64,000 bases of DNA from Odontesthes bonariensis (Eukaryota; Chordata; Actinopteri; Atheriniformes; Atherinopsidae), in the NCBI RefSeq assembly GCF_027942865.1, contig NC_134516.1, forward strand, positions 25,937,322-26,001,321, given 5' to 3'. Under the pieces are notes generated by a model. That model was not told the DNA's origin, ran no database searches, and saw nothing but the letters and a program-made list of their open reading frames with translations. Below are positions 20,660 through 32,017 of this stretch, piece after piece (positions within the stretch are counted from its first letter, which is position 1; each line of letters starts with the position of its first letter). Position numbers and translations under genes: made by a program.

Positions 20660-21357
20660 GACCTTTTGCAGAGTGGACTGGAGAGCTGTCCAGGGTGTAC
20701 CCTGACTCTTTCAATTGGCAGCAGGGATAGGCTAAAGCAGAGATACTCATTGCGCGGCTCCTCAAGCTTTAATTGGTGGCTCGCACTCGCATAGTAGCTT
20801 ATAACAATATGGTAACAATAACAAATTTTGTCAAATAACATACAGCGAATACTGCACAGTATGAAGTATTTTTATTAAGGCTTAATGGTGTTTCCTAAAG
20901 GGGGCTCTGTTAAACCTGGCAACGCAGCCCGCTTAAACCACCGTCACACTTGACCGCAGTGCACGCTAGCTCCATTAGCGAGATGCAGGCACAATGGGTC
21001 GGTTTTTAGTTTAAAAAGGACTAAACCATGCTCATCTTGAATGTCTCACTATGATTGCAACAAACTACAAATACAACATGAAGAAAGTCAAGGACATGCA
21101 TGCCAGCTTCCAGTATTGAGTATTAAGGATTCCAGTATTCAGGTAAATGCGGTCTTAATTGAAAATGTATTGGCTGTGTTGTTTCTTTTTGTGGGATGTT
21201 TTATATGTAGAAATGCATATTTGCAAAAGGGGACATAGTATGTTGTCATAAAAGTTGCTCTGCCAATGTGGCTCTTGTGGAAAAAAAAAATAGTATCACT
21301 GGGCTAAAGGCTTCCACTACCCTAAACTGGATACATTGAGTAAAGTAAATGGATGGT
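20660..21357 (+). repeat. teleost interspersed-repeat tail, interrupted by a hAT MITE
   Basis: 20660-20737 plus 21310-21357 together match the familiar fish repeat tail (GAGCTGTCCAGGGTGTACCC ... GGGATAGGCT ... CTGGATACATTGAGTAAAG). The two parts are continuous once 20738-21301 and one copy of its 8-bp duplication are removed. Confidence 0.6.
20738..21301. mobile_element. hAT-type MITE with 8-bp target duplication
   Basis: The ends are CAGAGATACT and, inverted, CAGTGATACT (9 of 10 match). The element is flanked by the perfect 8-bp direct repeat GGCTAAAG (20730-20737 and 21302-21309). The 564 bp interior has no transposase frame, so the copy depends on an element elsewhere. Confidence 0.85.
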
Positions 21358-21555
21358 AAGATAGTTCCAGTGAGGAACCTTGGAGTTATTTTTGACCAGA
21401 ATTTATCATTCAATGCACAAAACAGGTTTCTAGGACTGCCTTCTTTCACCTTTGTAATATTGTTAAAATCAGGAACTGTCTTAGTGATGCAGTAAAACTG
21501 CTCCATGCATTTGTTACTGCAGGATTTGACTACTGTAATTCTTTATTGCATTCAG
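21358..21555 (+). mobile_element. L2-like LINE reverse transcriptase fragment
   Basis: Translation gives the RT end pattern VPVRNLGVIFDQNLSFNAQ. The next codons, after a frame change, match FFHLRNIVKIRNCL and the LLHAFVTAGFDYCNSLL motif of L2/CR1-type fish LINEs. It is frameshifted and truncated. Confidence 0.7.
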
Positions 21556-22132
21556 AGGATGCAACATCAATAGGCATGTTCTGGCACAACTGCAGAACCT
21601 GCCATTACAGAGTGGAAAGGCAACAAGTTGCCTATTAAAGCACAATAGTAGAGTGGTACAGGGTAGGGTGGTCAAAGAATATTCTAAATTGGAATAGGTT
21701 TAAAAAAAAAAAGTGAAAATTAATATTCGAATGTTGAAAAACATCTGCCTTGAGTCGGCACAATGCATGACGGGGTCAGGGACAGGTCACAGGAGTCACA
21801 CCGTCTGGTAAAGCGTCACTGCTGAAAGTTGATTCACTTGATGGCAGAAAGTTCAGGGCCCAACTTGACTGCAGACACAAAGAAAGTGATTTTAACCCCC
21901 AATAATATATAAAGGCCCGCCTGGAAATACTTCAGATTTTGGTCAGTTGGAAAAATTTAGAAGCCTTGACAGTTGTATACGAGCTACAGTTAGCGTATCA
22001 GTCGACCACCAGCAACATGAGGTTACATCTTTAAAATATTCAAGAAAAGACTTTGCATAACATGAAACAAAAATTGTTAAATGTTCCAACTTGAATAAAC
22101 CACCTATACAAGTAGTTAAGTCTGTTAACTTA

Positions 22133-22135
<3 letters not shown>

Positions 22136-22166
<31 letters not shown>
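22136..22166 (+). repeat. 31-base poly(A) run
   Basis: An uninterrupted A tract. It could be the tail of a retroposed sequence ending here, but no clear source lies just upstream and no target duplication was found. Confidence 0.9.
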
Positions 22167-22168
<2 letters not shown>

Positions 22169-22613
22169 AAACCCTTGGCAAGGTCATCATTTGACAAGAC
22201 TGCTGAAGACAGCACTGGCTGTGGCTCAACTGTAGAAGAATATTTAAGGAGTATCCAGCCAAGTATTTCAAGCACACCGTTGGTTGGCAAGCCTTCAGGT
22301 TGGCTACCGTGCTCTCAGCAACCTATAGAAGGGGTTGTGTCTGGCTGCTATGTACAGGTGTAGAGAAATGGCTGTGAAGGATGCTGTAGCTGATCGCTGT
22401 AGTCAATTGAGCAACTATTTAACACTTCCATAGCAATTCCTCTCAAGATGCAGAGCTTTGAGACGCCATGTTTGAAACCAAAAGCAGAATGTCCGAGTCA
22501 AATATGACAGGCGATGCCTGCCATTTGCCTTGAACCCAGATGGTGTACACAGGCCATTGTTTCCCTTAGTCAATCATTCTGAAGGAAGATCATTTGACAA
22601 GATTTTATTCAAA

Positions 22614-22619
22614 GACTAA
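22614..22619 (-). terminator. poly(A) signal of secreted protein C
   Basis: AATAAA on the minus strand, 115-120 bases after the stop at 22734. Confidence 0.55.
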
Positions 22620-22733
22620 AACGAATGTTGGATTCAGCTTTCCAATCTGAAACAGAACCAGATTAGTTAGAGCATTGAGATAAAGACATTTGCAGGTACC
22701 ACTCAACATACCCTCTGCACATCATGTTCAGCT

Positions 22734-24322
22734 CTAGCGGGCACTAGGGAAGAACTTTTTCTGCTGCCCAGAACCATGGCTGTCAGTAATATGCTCCTTC
22801 AAGTAGTGGACGTCCTGAAAGTAGTCTTTGCCCTTCTCATGCTGCTGGCTGAAGGTGCTGTAGGTTCCAGAGGGGTACAAGCCGTACAAAAGCCTGTAGT
22901 CAAAGTTAGGAGATCCATCCACACCAAAGCGTGGCACCAGTACGGTTGCAGATCCCGGTCCAGACCCTTGGCGGTCATCCGGGTAGCCGAATTCCTCCGT
23001 CTGCTGCTGGTAATTCCCGAGTTCAGCTTCCTTGGTGACACTGGAGGTCTCCCCTGACTGGAGGACAGGGCCAGGTGGTGACAGAGGGGCTGCAGGGAGA
23101 ACGTCAGTGAGGCTGAGGGCTTGGGCTGACGCATCCTCAAAGACTGAGGGAGCAATAGCCCACTGGGTTTCTGTGTGGAGACATTTCACAATTAGTCCTT
23201 TTCACAGCAGAAGTTCTGAAACCACAGAGTGTTGACATCAGTTTCCTAGGATGTAAAGTTAAAAGCTCAACCCCCTCTCCAGAGATTTTGAGCAGCCCAA
23301 ATGAAAAGTACAGGTGCAATGCTCGGGTTCTCTTTGGTGCCTCAGTAAGGCTGCTTAAAGTGAAGGGCCTTTCCTCCAAGCAGAAGGGAGCCATTACACA
23401 CCTGAGCGTCATTTTGTTTTAATACACATGTTCGGAATTTTTTACAATTCAAACACAGCAGGTTTCGGCTTCAGAATAGAGTTCGGCAAAATTTGCTAGT
23501 GACTACATGAAAACGCACAGACACCTTTAGGCTTCCAAACATATTTTGGGCTATCTACACTCCAAGCAGAAGATTTACCTTGTGGTCCAGATTGGGCAGC
23601 TCCAGGTTGCAGAGCGCCAGCGTCAGATCCTACATCAACAGGCACATAAGTGACAGTAGAGTATCCTGTTGCAGGCAGGCCAGAGCTCAAGCTGCTCAAT
23701 GCTGGACCCGTCTGAACAGCCTGTGGGACACCAGAAGCTTGCACAGCCATTTGCACGGGCACAACGGAGCCAGAGCTGCTGAATCTTGGGTCTGCCTGAA
23801 GAGCACCTTGGACAAGGCCAGGAGCTTGGACAAGGCCGGGAGCTTGGACAACCAGTTGCGTTGGCACAAATGAGCCAAAGCCACTGAGTCTTGGGTCTGC
23901 CTGAAGAACAGGTTGACTTACACCAGAGGATAGCACAGGTGTCGCCATATAAACGTCACTGGAAGCAGTGTAGGGCACGGTCACCGGGCGGCCAGCGGCT
24001 GCTCCCTGGTAAGAGCCAAAATTACCTGCAGCTCTTGTGCCGCTGCTGCTCTGGCCTGCTGATTTTGAACCTGGGTGCATGAGAACAAGTTTAGCAGAAG
24101 CTAATTCAAGCAAGCATGTAATGTTTTACCACAACAGATGATAGCACACCTTTAGTGGGAAAACCCCATGTAGCAGCAGTCAACAAGGCAAAGAGGGAAA
24201 CCCTGAAATTATGTACAGCAAAGAGTAAGAATGCAATATTAACTAATGTTTCCAATCAATCAAACAAAAACTGTGAAAGACAGCTTGTGCTTATACCTCA
24301 GGAAGAACCCAGCAGCTGTCAT
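22734..24322 (-). CDS. secreted low-complexity protein C (335 aa), four coding exons
   Basis: Minus-strand exons 24322-24297, 24202-24150, 24070-23579 and 23170-22734 join at GT-AG sites in phases 2, 1 and 1. Exon 1 gives MTAAGFFLR, exon 2 completes a signal peptide (VSLFALLTAATWGFPTKG). Exon 3 is rich in Ser, Gly, Val and Pro with two diverged repeats around QADPR (QADPRLSGFGS and QADPRFSSSGS) and tandem APGLVQ units. Exon 4 is acidic and Tyr-rich (LYGLYPSGTYSTFSQQHEKG) and ends in basic residues. A minus-strand TATA box is at 24363-24368. The layout matches genes A and B but with one more coding exon. The family is not recognised. It is probably secreted into an extracellular layer. Confidence 0.7.
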
Positions 24323-24362
24323 GGTGAAAACAAGCTATGAGAGGAAACAGCAAGGGTGAAGG

Positions 24363-24368
24363 TTTATA
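24363..24368 (-). promoter_or_regulatory. TATA box of secreted protein C
   Basis: TATAAA on the minus strand about 40 bases before the ATG at 24322, which implies a very short leader. Confidence 0.5.
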
Positions 24369-24369
24369 A

Positions 24370-25109
24370 ATAATGCCACAGACCAGCCCAGACCAATCAA
24401 AGCTTAACGTGCTAACAACAGACAGCTGCTTGTGAGGGACTATCAGGACAGGTGGACGCTGGAGGCTCATCTGGTTGCTCTGGTATCAGCCTCATTGTCT
24501 CCTCTCGCCTCCACCCTCCTGTCTGTGCTAAAGGCACTTAGTCACTGCCAAATATTTTACTGTCGTAAAATAGCTCTACCCAAATTGTCGTAATTCTCAG
24601 ATTTTCTATTTCAGTTAAACGTAGAAGCTGGAAATAACAGCCTAGATGTTGAGTTTTCACACCGACCCACTGACACATTTAACAAGTTAACTGAGGCCTG
24701 TAGAGTCTGAGATGTAGCTCTTATTGGTCCTTTAAAGGAGACATGTTTTGCCCTTTTTGGTACAATTTCCCGAGGTCTTACTGAAATGTATGAGACAGGT
24801 CAGGAGCTCCTGGTCTTATTGGCCAAGTTTTTCCCCCAAAAGTGTATTTTATTTCCTAAACATGATGCTTTTCTAACTTTAACCCAGTACTTTTAATGTT
24901 TTACACCTTTCGACCAAGTAGTTCTGGAAAAAAAGATGAAAAAACGAATGAAGGAAACAACGGTCTCACAGCAGTTCAAAGACTGGTGTCAAACACAAGT
25001 CCCGTGTTTAGGAGATGGCTGACTATCCTCTGCATCCTTTTTAATCTCCTGACTTGGTCAGTGTTACTTGTTGATAATCCAGCGGTGCAGGATGATGTTT
25101 CCTGTTAGT
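24370..25109. other. intergenic, nothing recognised
   Basis: No supported gene. The last part (from about 24950) may already belong to the degraded LINE that follows. Confidence 0.45.
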
Positions 25110-25360
25110 TTTGGCAGAACTGGTGCTCAGCTGCTGGCACAGAGGAATAACTGGCCCAGCAAAGAGCCTCCAACAAATAACCAACCGGATGATCCAGAAC
25201 ATCCTGCAGCTAAACAAAGAGAAAACAGAGGTCATTGTCAGCTGTTAAAAATCTGAGCTCAGCTTCAGGCTGTGATGTTAAAAACCACAAACCAAGCAGG
25301 AATCTGGTGTTATTATGGACTCAGAGCTGAGCTTCAGCAGCCAGATCAGCTCAGTTAGGA
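25110..25360 (+). mobile_element. degraded L2/Rex-like LINE RT fragment
   Basis: Contains ILQLNKEKTEVIVS, the typical LINE RT pattern 'LQLNKDKTEVLV', followed after a stop by fragments matching VKNLGVIxDSELSF (DSELSFSSQISSV is readable near 25320-25355). Several stops and frameshifts are present. Confidence 0.65.
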
Positions 25361-25650
25361 CAGTGTTTCCCAACCTTTTTTGGCCCGAGTACCCCTCACA
25401 CATACATGAAAATCATTTTATTTAATATCCTTAACTTGAACATAAAATTCTCAGGCTTTCTCTCTCTTTTGTTTTAACCTCAGTTGAATTCAACATAAGA
25501 ATAAAAAACATTTTCTTGAAATATAAATAATTAACCAAAATAGCAGAAATACTAAATCAAAATAATCTTCCTTTGTTATCTAACTTAAACAAGTAACATT
25601 TCTCTTTTTTTAAGAATACATGAACATAACTAATTTCTCTCTCTTTTTAA

Positions 25651-26012
25651 AGGAGAACTGCGGTATTTTCAACATTAAGCCTCTTTTCTGAGTCGTCTGC
25701 AATGTTTTAGTGGCTGCACCGCTTTTTTTAAATTTTACTGCTTTATTTGCCTAATTTTGATTCTTCTCAACCTGCCTCAGAATGGCAAGTCATGTGCATG
25801 TACAAAAAGGTCCGTAAAAGCACCATAAACGTCCGTTTTCAAAATCATCAACTCACCGGAGTGGTTACTGGTGTGCACTGGTAATCCATATCAAATTTCG
25901 TTGCGAAAAGTTGCTTCTGTCGTGTTTTATTTGACATTTTGTACTGGATGTTTGTTGATATTACTCCTCCACCGCTAAGAAAAGAGTTTGAGCATGAACT
26001 AGCAGTTCTGCT
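25651..26012. mobile_element. TTAA-target MITE (piggyBac/Kolobok-like ends)
   Basis: TTAA (25647-25650) AGGAGAACTGC ... GCAGTTCTGCT TTAA (26013-26016): 11-bp inverted ends with one mismatch, directly flanked by duplicated TTAA. The 362 bp hold no gene. Parts of its interior reappear, rearranged, at about 48180-48375 and 50790-50975. Confidence 0.8.
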
Positions 26013-26223
26013 TTAAGAATACATTAACAGGCCTAACTCATGTAAAATTCATCACAAAACAGGAGTCTCCTTCATACCGTTATCCCTATTGATGAGCTTG
26101 ACATAGACCCATGCTGAGAAGATTTATCTTCTTTAAAATTGTATTAAATAAATAGCATATTACTAAATTCCACAGCGGACATTATTTTGTCCACATATTA
26201 AGAGCTTAGGACTAAACACTTTT

Positions 26224-26395
26224 TTGGGGCTTTTTATGCCTTTAATGCTAGGACAGTTCGAGACACACAGGAAGCATGGGGCAGAGAGAGGGGGAAGACA
26301 TGCATCACAGGGTCGAACCGGGGCCAGCTGCAGCGAGGACTGTAGCCTCTGTTCATGGGGCGGCTGCTTAACCCACTACGCCACCGACCGCCCCG
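26224..26395 (-). mobile_element. tRNA-derived SINE with 15-bp target duplication
   Basis: On the minus strand the head starts GGGGCGGTCGGTGGCGTAG (A-box-like TGGCGTAGTGG) and has the B box GGTTCGACCC 60-70 bases later. The end is A-rich. Perfect 15-bp direct repeats GGACTAAACACTTTT lie at 26209-26223 and 26396-26410. This is a clear retroposition signature. Confidence 0.85.
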
Positions 26396-26410
26396 GGACT
26401 AAACACTTTT

Positions 26411-27242
26411 GTGTGACGTCTTAAAATAAATAAATAAATCCCTGTGTGCCGCGCAGCCCCTACAGTACCTCTGCGTACCCCTAGGGGTACTCCTAAAATT
26501 CACTTTATTTTGAGGCTTTTTCTTCAAATTAAAACCCCACTTTCATAATTACTCGGGACTCTTTGTAAAATGCAAATAAAACCAGAAAGATATGATCTTA
26601 GAACTATTAAAAAGTTCTATCTAATCAGAAATAGTGCAAGTTCGGTGCTATCTGTTGGTTTCCTTAGCTAGGAAATAGTTTTTGATTTGCTCTGTATGAA
26701 TGAATTAGATTCATTCTGATTATAATTACAATGAATTAAACTCCAATTGGCCTGAATTGGACTTTATTACTGAAGTGCCCTGAGATGACATTTGTTGTAA
26801 TTGTAATAGTTTATTTTGGCAACATTTTAAACAAACTGACATTATTCTGTCATGGAAAACACTGCTGGTGGAAAACATGATACTGGCTGCTGAAAAACTG
26901 GCAGAAGTGGACCTTCCAACGTGACAGTGACAGGAAGTAATCAGCTGAAGTCGTCCAGAGATTAACAGAGAACACAAATCAACATTCTGGAATCCGGACT
27001 TCACTTCCATCCAGAATCTGTGGTTGGAACCACAGACCAGAAGAGACAGAACAGAAGCCTTCACAAAGCTGTGATGTCATCACTGTGGTGACATCACAAG
27101 CGATGTCATCTCTGATCTTGTTTGACATCACAAAGTTTCTACAGTCCAGACATTTTCACTGCTTTTTCACAGCTGGTCAGGAGTTTATCTGAAGAAACAC
27201 GTCCAGTTTCTGAAGCAGATTTGAAAGTCACAGCAAACGGTT
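26411..27242. other. accessory DNA, nothing recognised
   Basis: Holds the end of the hAT-like remnant (to 26495), then sequence without supported coding. TGATGTCATC/TGACATCAC motifs at 27070-27135 recall the 26-bp satellites near 47 and 49.7 kb. Confidence 0.4.
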
Positions 27243-28210
27243 TTCACATCGCCTAAAAAACAATAATTACTATCTTAAATAATCATTTTAACAAGCACTT
27301 AGAAACAACGCTTAATTACTATCTTAAAAAGTCATTTTGATTTTAAGTTCTTAAAAACAACAAGCAAAATGAGTCAAACCAAGAAACCATCTCCTCCACT
27401 TCAGTGGTGTGACATGGCAGACGACGATTTGCCCGAGGGTTTCTACACGTGTCCCATTACTTTTGGCAGTAAGGAAAGTTATGAGGAACCCAGCAACTGT
27501 TGGAAAAAGAACAATCCCAGGTCTCTGCTGCAGCTGGGACTCCTCACTCAGAGGATGTCCAGCTCCTGCAGGATCATCTCCAGGCCTCCGTAGTTCCTCC
27601 AGTCAAGTGGAAGTTTCCAGTTTCACAAACCGAGGGGATTCCCTCTAACGCCTCTGCTGCCGACCGAGATCATGGATCAGAGAAATGACAGAACTCTTAC
27701 CGACAGAAGAATGACAAGATCAGCTATTTATAGCATGGGATGGATATTCTGAGGACAAAGCTGCTGAAGAAACATTTCTTTCTGACAGGAGAAAAAGACA
27801 GAAGAGTGGCAGCAGAGAGCGGCTGCTCCATGACTGAGGAAAAACTAAAGAAGGTGGGAAACTGTTTGACGTGTGAGCGGCATCTCCGTCAAAAGTGTGA
27901 GCAGGAGCTCAAGCAGTGCAACCGAGTCCCTGCAGGATTGTGTGAAACTCTGAAAGCAGCAGCAGCAGAAAGTGAATATCAGTCAGTTCTGAAAGAGGCA
28001 GAGAGCTGGAAAGAGCAACTGAAAGAAAAGACTGCCGCCGATATTAATCTGGCCTCCAAACTAACAGCACAGGAGGAGGCCACAAAGACACAAGAAAAGA
28101 AGGTGGCAGATCTCATGAAGGCTTTATTTCTATCCGTCATCATCGAGCCAGAAGAGAACAAAGTGCTGTCAGTGTTCAGCTCTCAGACAGTTCACCTTCA
28201 GTTCCACTGA
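27243..28210 (+). pseudogene. possible broken gene with coiled coil, unrecognised
   Basis: A frame from ATG 27369 (MSQTKKPSPPLQWCDMADDD) runs into a different frame at about 27510-27690. A later frame (27740-28210) encodes a Lys/Glu-rich coiled coil (CERHLRQKCEQELKQCNR). No clean splice sites join these pieces, so I read it as a decayed gene. The leader around 27243-27420 is similar to 30780-30905, which shows it is a repeated sequence. It could instead be an untranslated repeat. Confidence 0.3.
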
Positions 28211-28977
28211 CACACTGATGCTGGGAATTCATTTTTATCAGTGCTGCAGTCTGTCCTTCACTCACATGGTGGGAACCTGAGATTTCCTCTGACTCCCAAA
28301 CACAACTACATTGCTGTCAGTGTGCTGCTTATTGGGCTGTGAATGTTGTCAGAGCAGCTTTTCAGCAACAAGCTGCAGATGTGGCTGTTGTGCTGCTTCT
28401 GATTCACAGTCAGTGTGGACAATATGGAAAGTAGAGCTGAGGAGGAGCAGCTGAAGCTTCTGCTTCTTCCATCATTACGTAGAGAGATGACACTGGAATG
28501 ACACTGAGATGCTTTGGTGTTCAGAGCTTTTATTGATTCTAAACAGGCAGGAGTGGAAAATAAGTGTCAAAAAATAATTGAATGTTATCACTCATCTCTT
28601 AAGGCCCTAAGAAAAATATTTTCACATTCAAAATATATATATATTCAATATTTGGGATTTTATGAGTTGTATCTCCCAGGTTACTTTTCCCTATTAAGGT
28701 ATAAATGGAGCCAAAATTAAGATAAATGATCCATTGTTATATTTCTTGGTCATTTACATTACACAGAGCACATTTAAAGTTGATTTTATTATTTGTTATG
28801 AGATTACTAATCCAGTTTAGTAATCTCGGAAACGGAACATCTCAAGATTAACACATTGAACTTTTTGTGCACTGAAGATTACATAAAAACAAAATCATTT
28901 TACCACAACTGAACACTGGAGAAGGTTTTATGGGTCCAGGTTTTCCATAATGGTGGCAACTCTATGAACAATGCCCC
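28211..28977. other. non-coding, nothing recognised
   Basis: AT-rich sequence between the coiled-coil remnant and the piggyBac fragment. It may contain the 3' end of the piggyBac copy, but I could not place a terminal repeat. Confidence 0.4.
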
Positions 28978-29481
28978 TCATTTCCTGCCTATATTTAATT
29001 TTTTATGGAACGCTTGGAAGCAGTTGCGTGGGTGTTTCCCAGTGACGATGCACAGACGAACACCACACTTTGTGCAGTAGATTGTTGTCTGTCCTTCTGG
29101 GCAAAGCCTGCACCTTCCCCTGTCTGTGAAAGCTGGGAAGTGATCCACTTGATCATGGCGGACATCAACCATGGCTCTTGGGGTTGTTGGCCTTTGTATG
29201 CATCTGGTGGGGCTGTGCACATTCTCCTCCCCTCCCTTAGAAGGCCTTCCCTTCTTCTTTCCACTGTGGATAAGGGCATCTGCAACCTCCGGCCTGAATT
29301 CCTTCAGCTTTTGGTGCTTTTGCACACCAATGCTTTTGGCATCTCTGCGATACAGCAGCCATCCATTGTTGAGGGCTATATCAGCCATTTGCCAAAAGAG
29401 GCACAGGTACCACCGGTGGGACTTTGCAGGGGTGCGGTACCAGGCCACCATCATGTCAGCAAGGTCAACTCCTGACATCAC
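28978..29481 (-). pseudogene. piggyBac (PGBD-like) transposase C-terminal fragment
   Basis: An uninterrupted 167-residue frame on the minus strand starts near MMSGVDLADMMVAWYRT, the conserved end of the piggyBac DDE domain, followed by LFWQMADIALNNGWLLYRRD. It finishes with the family's C-terminal cysteine-rich zinc domain (CRLCPEGQTTIYCTKCGVRLC). The N-terminal two thirds and most catalytic acids are missing. Upstream sequence (29482-29560) encodes an acidic Ser-rich patch that may be the original N-terminus, which would make this an internally deleted copy. It is not an active transposase alone. Confidence 0.8.
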
Positions 29482-31670
29482 TTGACTCAGAGTCAGAAGA
29501 ACTTGCAGGGATCTCCTCTATCACTCTCATTCCTGTGTTTCTCTTTCTTTCCCCTTAAAAGGAGCACATTGACCAAATTTCTACCCCTAATCTGGCAACG
29601 TATCTCAGGGGATACATACATTTCAAAAGCTGCTAAGTAACACCACAAACACAGTGGAAACATTTTTTATTCATCAGAATGTTTAGACAAAATGTCCTAA
29701 TTATTATTAGGAATTTAAATTGTTGTTTGATTGAAAATAAGTATGACTAATATATGAATACTTACCCCCAAGGAAGCAGGTTCTTCACCACTGGCGGCAA
29801 TTTTGTTTTCTGATCAGGCTGACGAAACGATGAAAGATAGCCTGAACCAAATCATGTGATCAGATGCTGATACCAGACAAGACTTTTGATAAATGCCAAC
29901 TTAATTAGTGAAAACCTCCCAGCACACCCCTTACAGGATGTTAAAGAGTGTGTATCTCCTGGTGCACGTTGCCTGTTTCAGGGTTTTTAAGGGTGGCAGC
30001 TTCATGACACTTTCTCCAGTCTGACCCTCACTTGGAACACAATCAGACATACTGGGACATGTGGGAAAGGATCACAGTGTTCATACTGTACATATCTGAG
30101 AACATACACAGGAAGACACTTTATCATTTACATGTTGATTCGGTCTTTCAAAGGCAGATTCTTACTGGAATCCATGTTATACACTGTATGCTGACACGTA
30201 GAAATAATCCCATCTGCTTGTAAGCAGCTCTTAATAGAAACAAGCATGACTACACTGTTATTACTGTATTATGTTGATGCATGAAAGCAGCTGAATGATT
30301 GCGCTGTAAACACTGAGAACAAGCTGCAGATGTGGCTGTTGTGTTACTTTTGCTTCACAGTCAGTGTAGACAACATACAAAACAGTTTCAATGATACTTC
30401 CAGGTGAGGCGTGAAGAAAGCAGCTGTGAGCACCGTAACATACAATAAATACATTATTACTGACCTGGACAGTGATACATTCAGGTTCAGTTCCTGCTGT
30501 CCCATTTTTAATCACATATATATAAAGGATCCCTGCTTCTGTTTTCATTTACATCTCATACAGCATTCATACAACCCATGTTTGCCACCATTGCCTGGGC
30601 TCTATGAACATGTGTTGCATATTATTTACAGTTCAGATCAGAAAGCTGAAACAGAGAGCAAAGCAGCACACGTGATGCCTGCTGACTGAGAACAGAGCAC
30701 CGCTGCTTCTGACATCACAAGAAGTGATGTCATCACTGTGGAAACATGACATCAGAGGACATGACATCACTGTAGTTTCTAAAAGCCTGAAAGACAAAGC
30801 GCCTGAAAAACAACACGTACTTAAAGAGTCATTTAGACAAACGCTAAAAAACAACAAGCAAAACGAGTCAAAGCAGAATATCCTCTCCTGCACTTCTGTG
30901 GGGTGACCATAGTAACAGAGCTACAGGCTATCTAAGCAAATAAAAACACCTGAGTTCAGCCATTTAGCTTTTCAATTCCTCCTTCTGTAGCTCATCAAAC
31001 ATAACCAAGTCAGCCTTTTACCAGAGGAAATATTACTAAAAAACACAGTATGCACAGTGTTACAACTTTCAACAGATACAAAGTAACGAACAATATTTCA
31101 GTCCAGGTACTGAACATGTTTTAATCTCACTGTGGCACAGTCAATAAATACTTCTACAAGAGGGAATATTGCTAAATAAAAAGTCAAAATCTTAAATTAA
31201 GAGTTCCTTATATGGTCTGAGAAGTTATATCATCTTAACTTCCAAATTGCGCGCAATGCGTCACACACTGTCCATTCACTGAACAGGCGACGCACCCAAT
31301 GCCTGCAAATACAACCTCCTCACTTCACTCTTTGGTAGGCCTATGCAGCATTGGCTAAAGTAGGTTACGTGGTTGAAATAGGGAAAATCGTGCCTATGTT
31401 ATTCTTCCTTGGCACATATCAGTCTTAGCGTAGTCTGAAGGATGTCTTTGGGAATTTTTACAGGGGCACAACGCATGTTTACAGAGGCACGTGTCCCGGT
31501 AAAAAGTGTCTGGTGACGTGCCTGCATTAGATTACCAAAAGTATGACTATGCTACATACACCTTACTTCAAAAGTACACTCCTTCGGGTAAGTAAAATTA
31601 TTGCACCTTGTGCAAACCTTTATGCCAGTGAGGATGCAGAGATTACATGAATATTGGAAATAAATCACAA
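29482..31670. other. accessory DNA without supported genes
   Basis: Includes 30703-30905, similar to 27065-27420 (same TGACATCA-rich stretch and the ACAACAAGCAAAACGAGTCA leader). Otherwise no coding, RNA gene or terminal repeats were identified. Confidence 0.45.
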
Positions 31671-31735
31671 AACCCACTTCCTGAGGTGGATCCATTTCCT
31701 GCTCTTTATTCTTTCATCAGTTTTATGAACCATGT

Positions 31736-31793
31736 GGCGCTGTGGCTTAGTTGGTCAAAGTGCCTGTCTTGTAAACAGGAGATCCTTGGTTCA
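31736..31793 (+). pseudogene. tRNA-Thr (TGT) pseudogene, 3' truncated
   Basis: Matches the tRNA-Thr body through the anticodon arm (CTTGTAA) and into GGTTCA of the T loop, then jumps to GCTATGACTTAG, the downstream flank of the other copies. An internal deletion removed the T arm and acceptor 3' strand. Confidence 0.85.
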
Positions 31794-32017
31794 GCTATGA
31801 CTTAGCATGAGAATCAGGTTGTTGTCAGGGTTCTACTGAATGCTTTGCGTAGTTGCTCTTCATCAAATGATGGACCTTTCAATGAGCATCTTTGGTCAGA
31901 CTTGATAAAAATGCTTTTTAGAAGTCACAGTTAGTTTTGGGAGAGTCTCTGGAGCTCATTTCCTGAAATGGATCCAGTTCCTGCTCTTTATTCTTTCATT
32001 AGCTTTATGAACCATGT

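Larger units (their letters stand above)
25361..26495. mobile_element. hAT-like non-autonomous element remnant hosting two later insertions
   Basis: Begins CAGTGTTTCCCAACCTTTTT, a common hAT MITE end. The right part (26440-26495) carries the matching GTACCCC motifs, including the perfect 16-bp palindrome GTACCCCTAGGGGTAC at 26475-26490. The expected inverted terminus is not present at the right, so the right border is uncertain. A TTAA MITE and a SINE lie inside. Confidence 0.45.

Noticed and set aside
22091-22363. Frame through the poly(A) run with a hint of a hAT C-terminus (STVEEYLRSIQP)
   Set aside because: Poly-Lys from the A tract and too short a resemblance to support a transposase call.
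15354-24322. Secreted cluster as SCPP (enamel/otolith-type phosphoprotein) genes
   Set aside because: SCPP genes have phase-0 introns; here phases are 2 and 1, and no SxE-rich exon pattern is seen.
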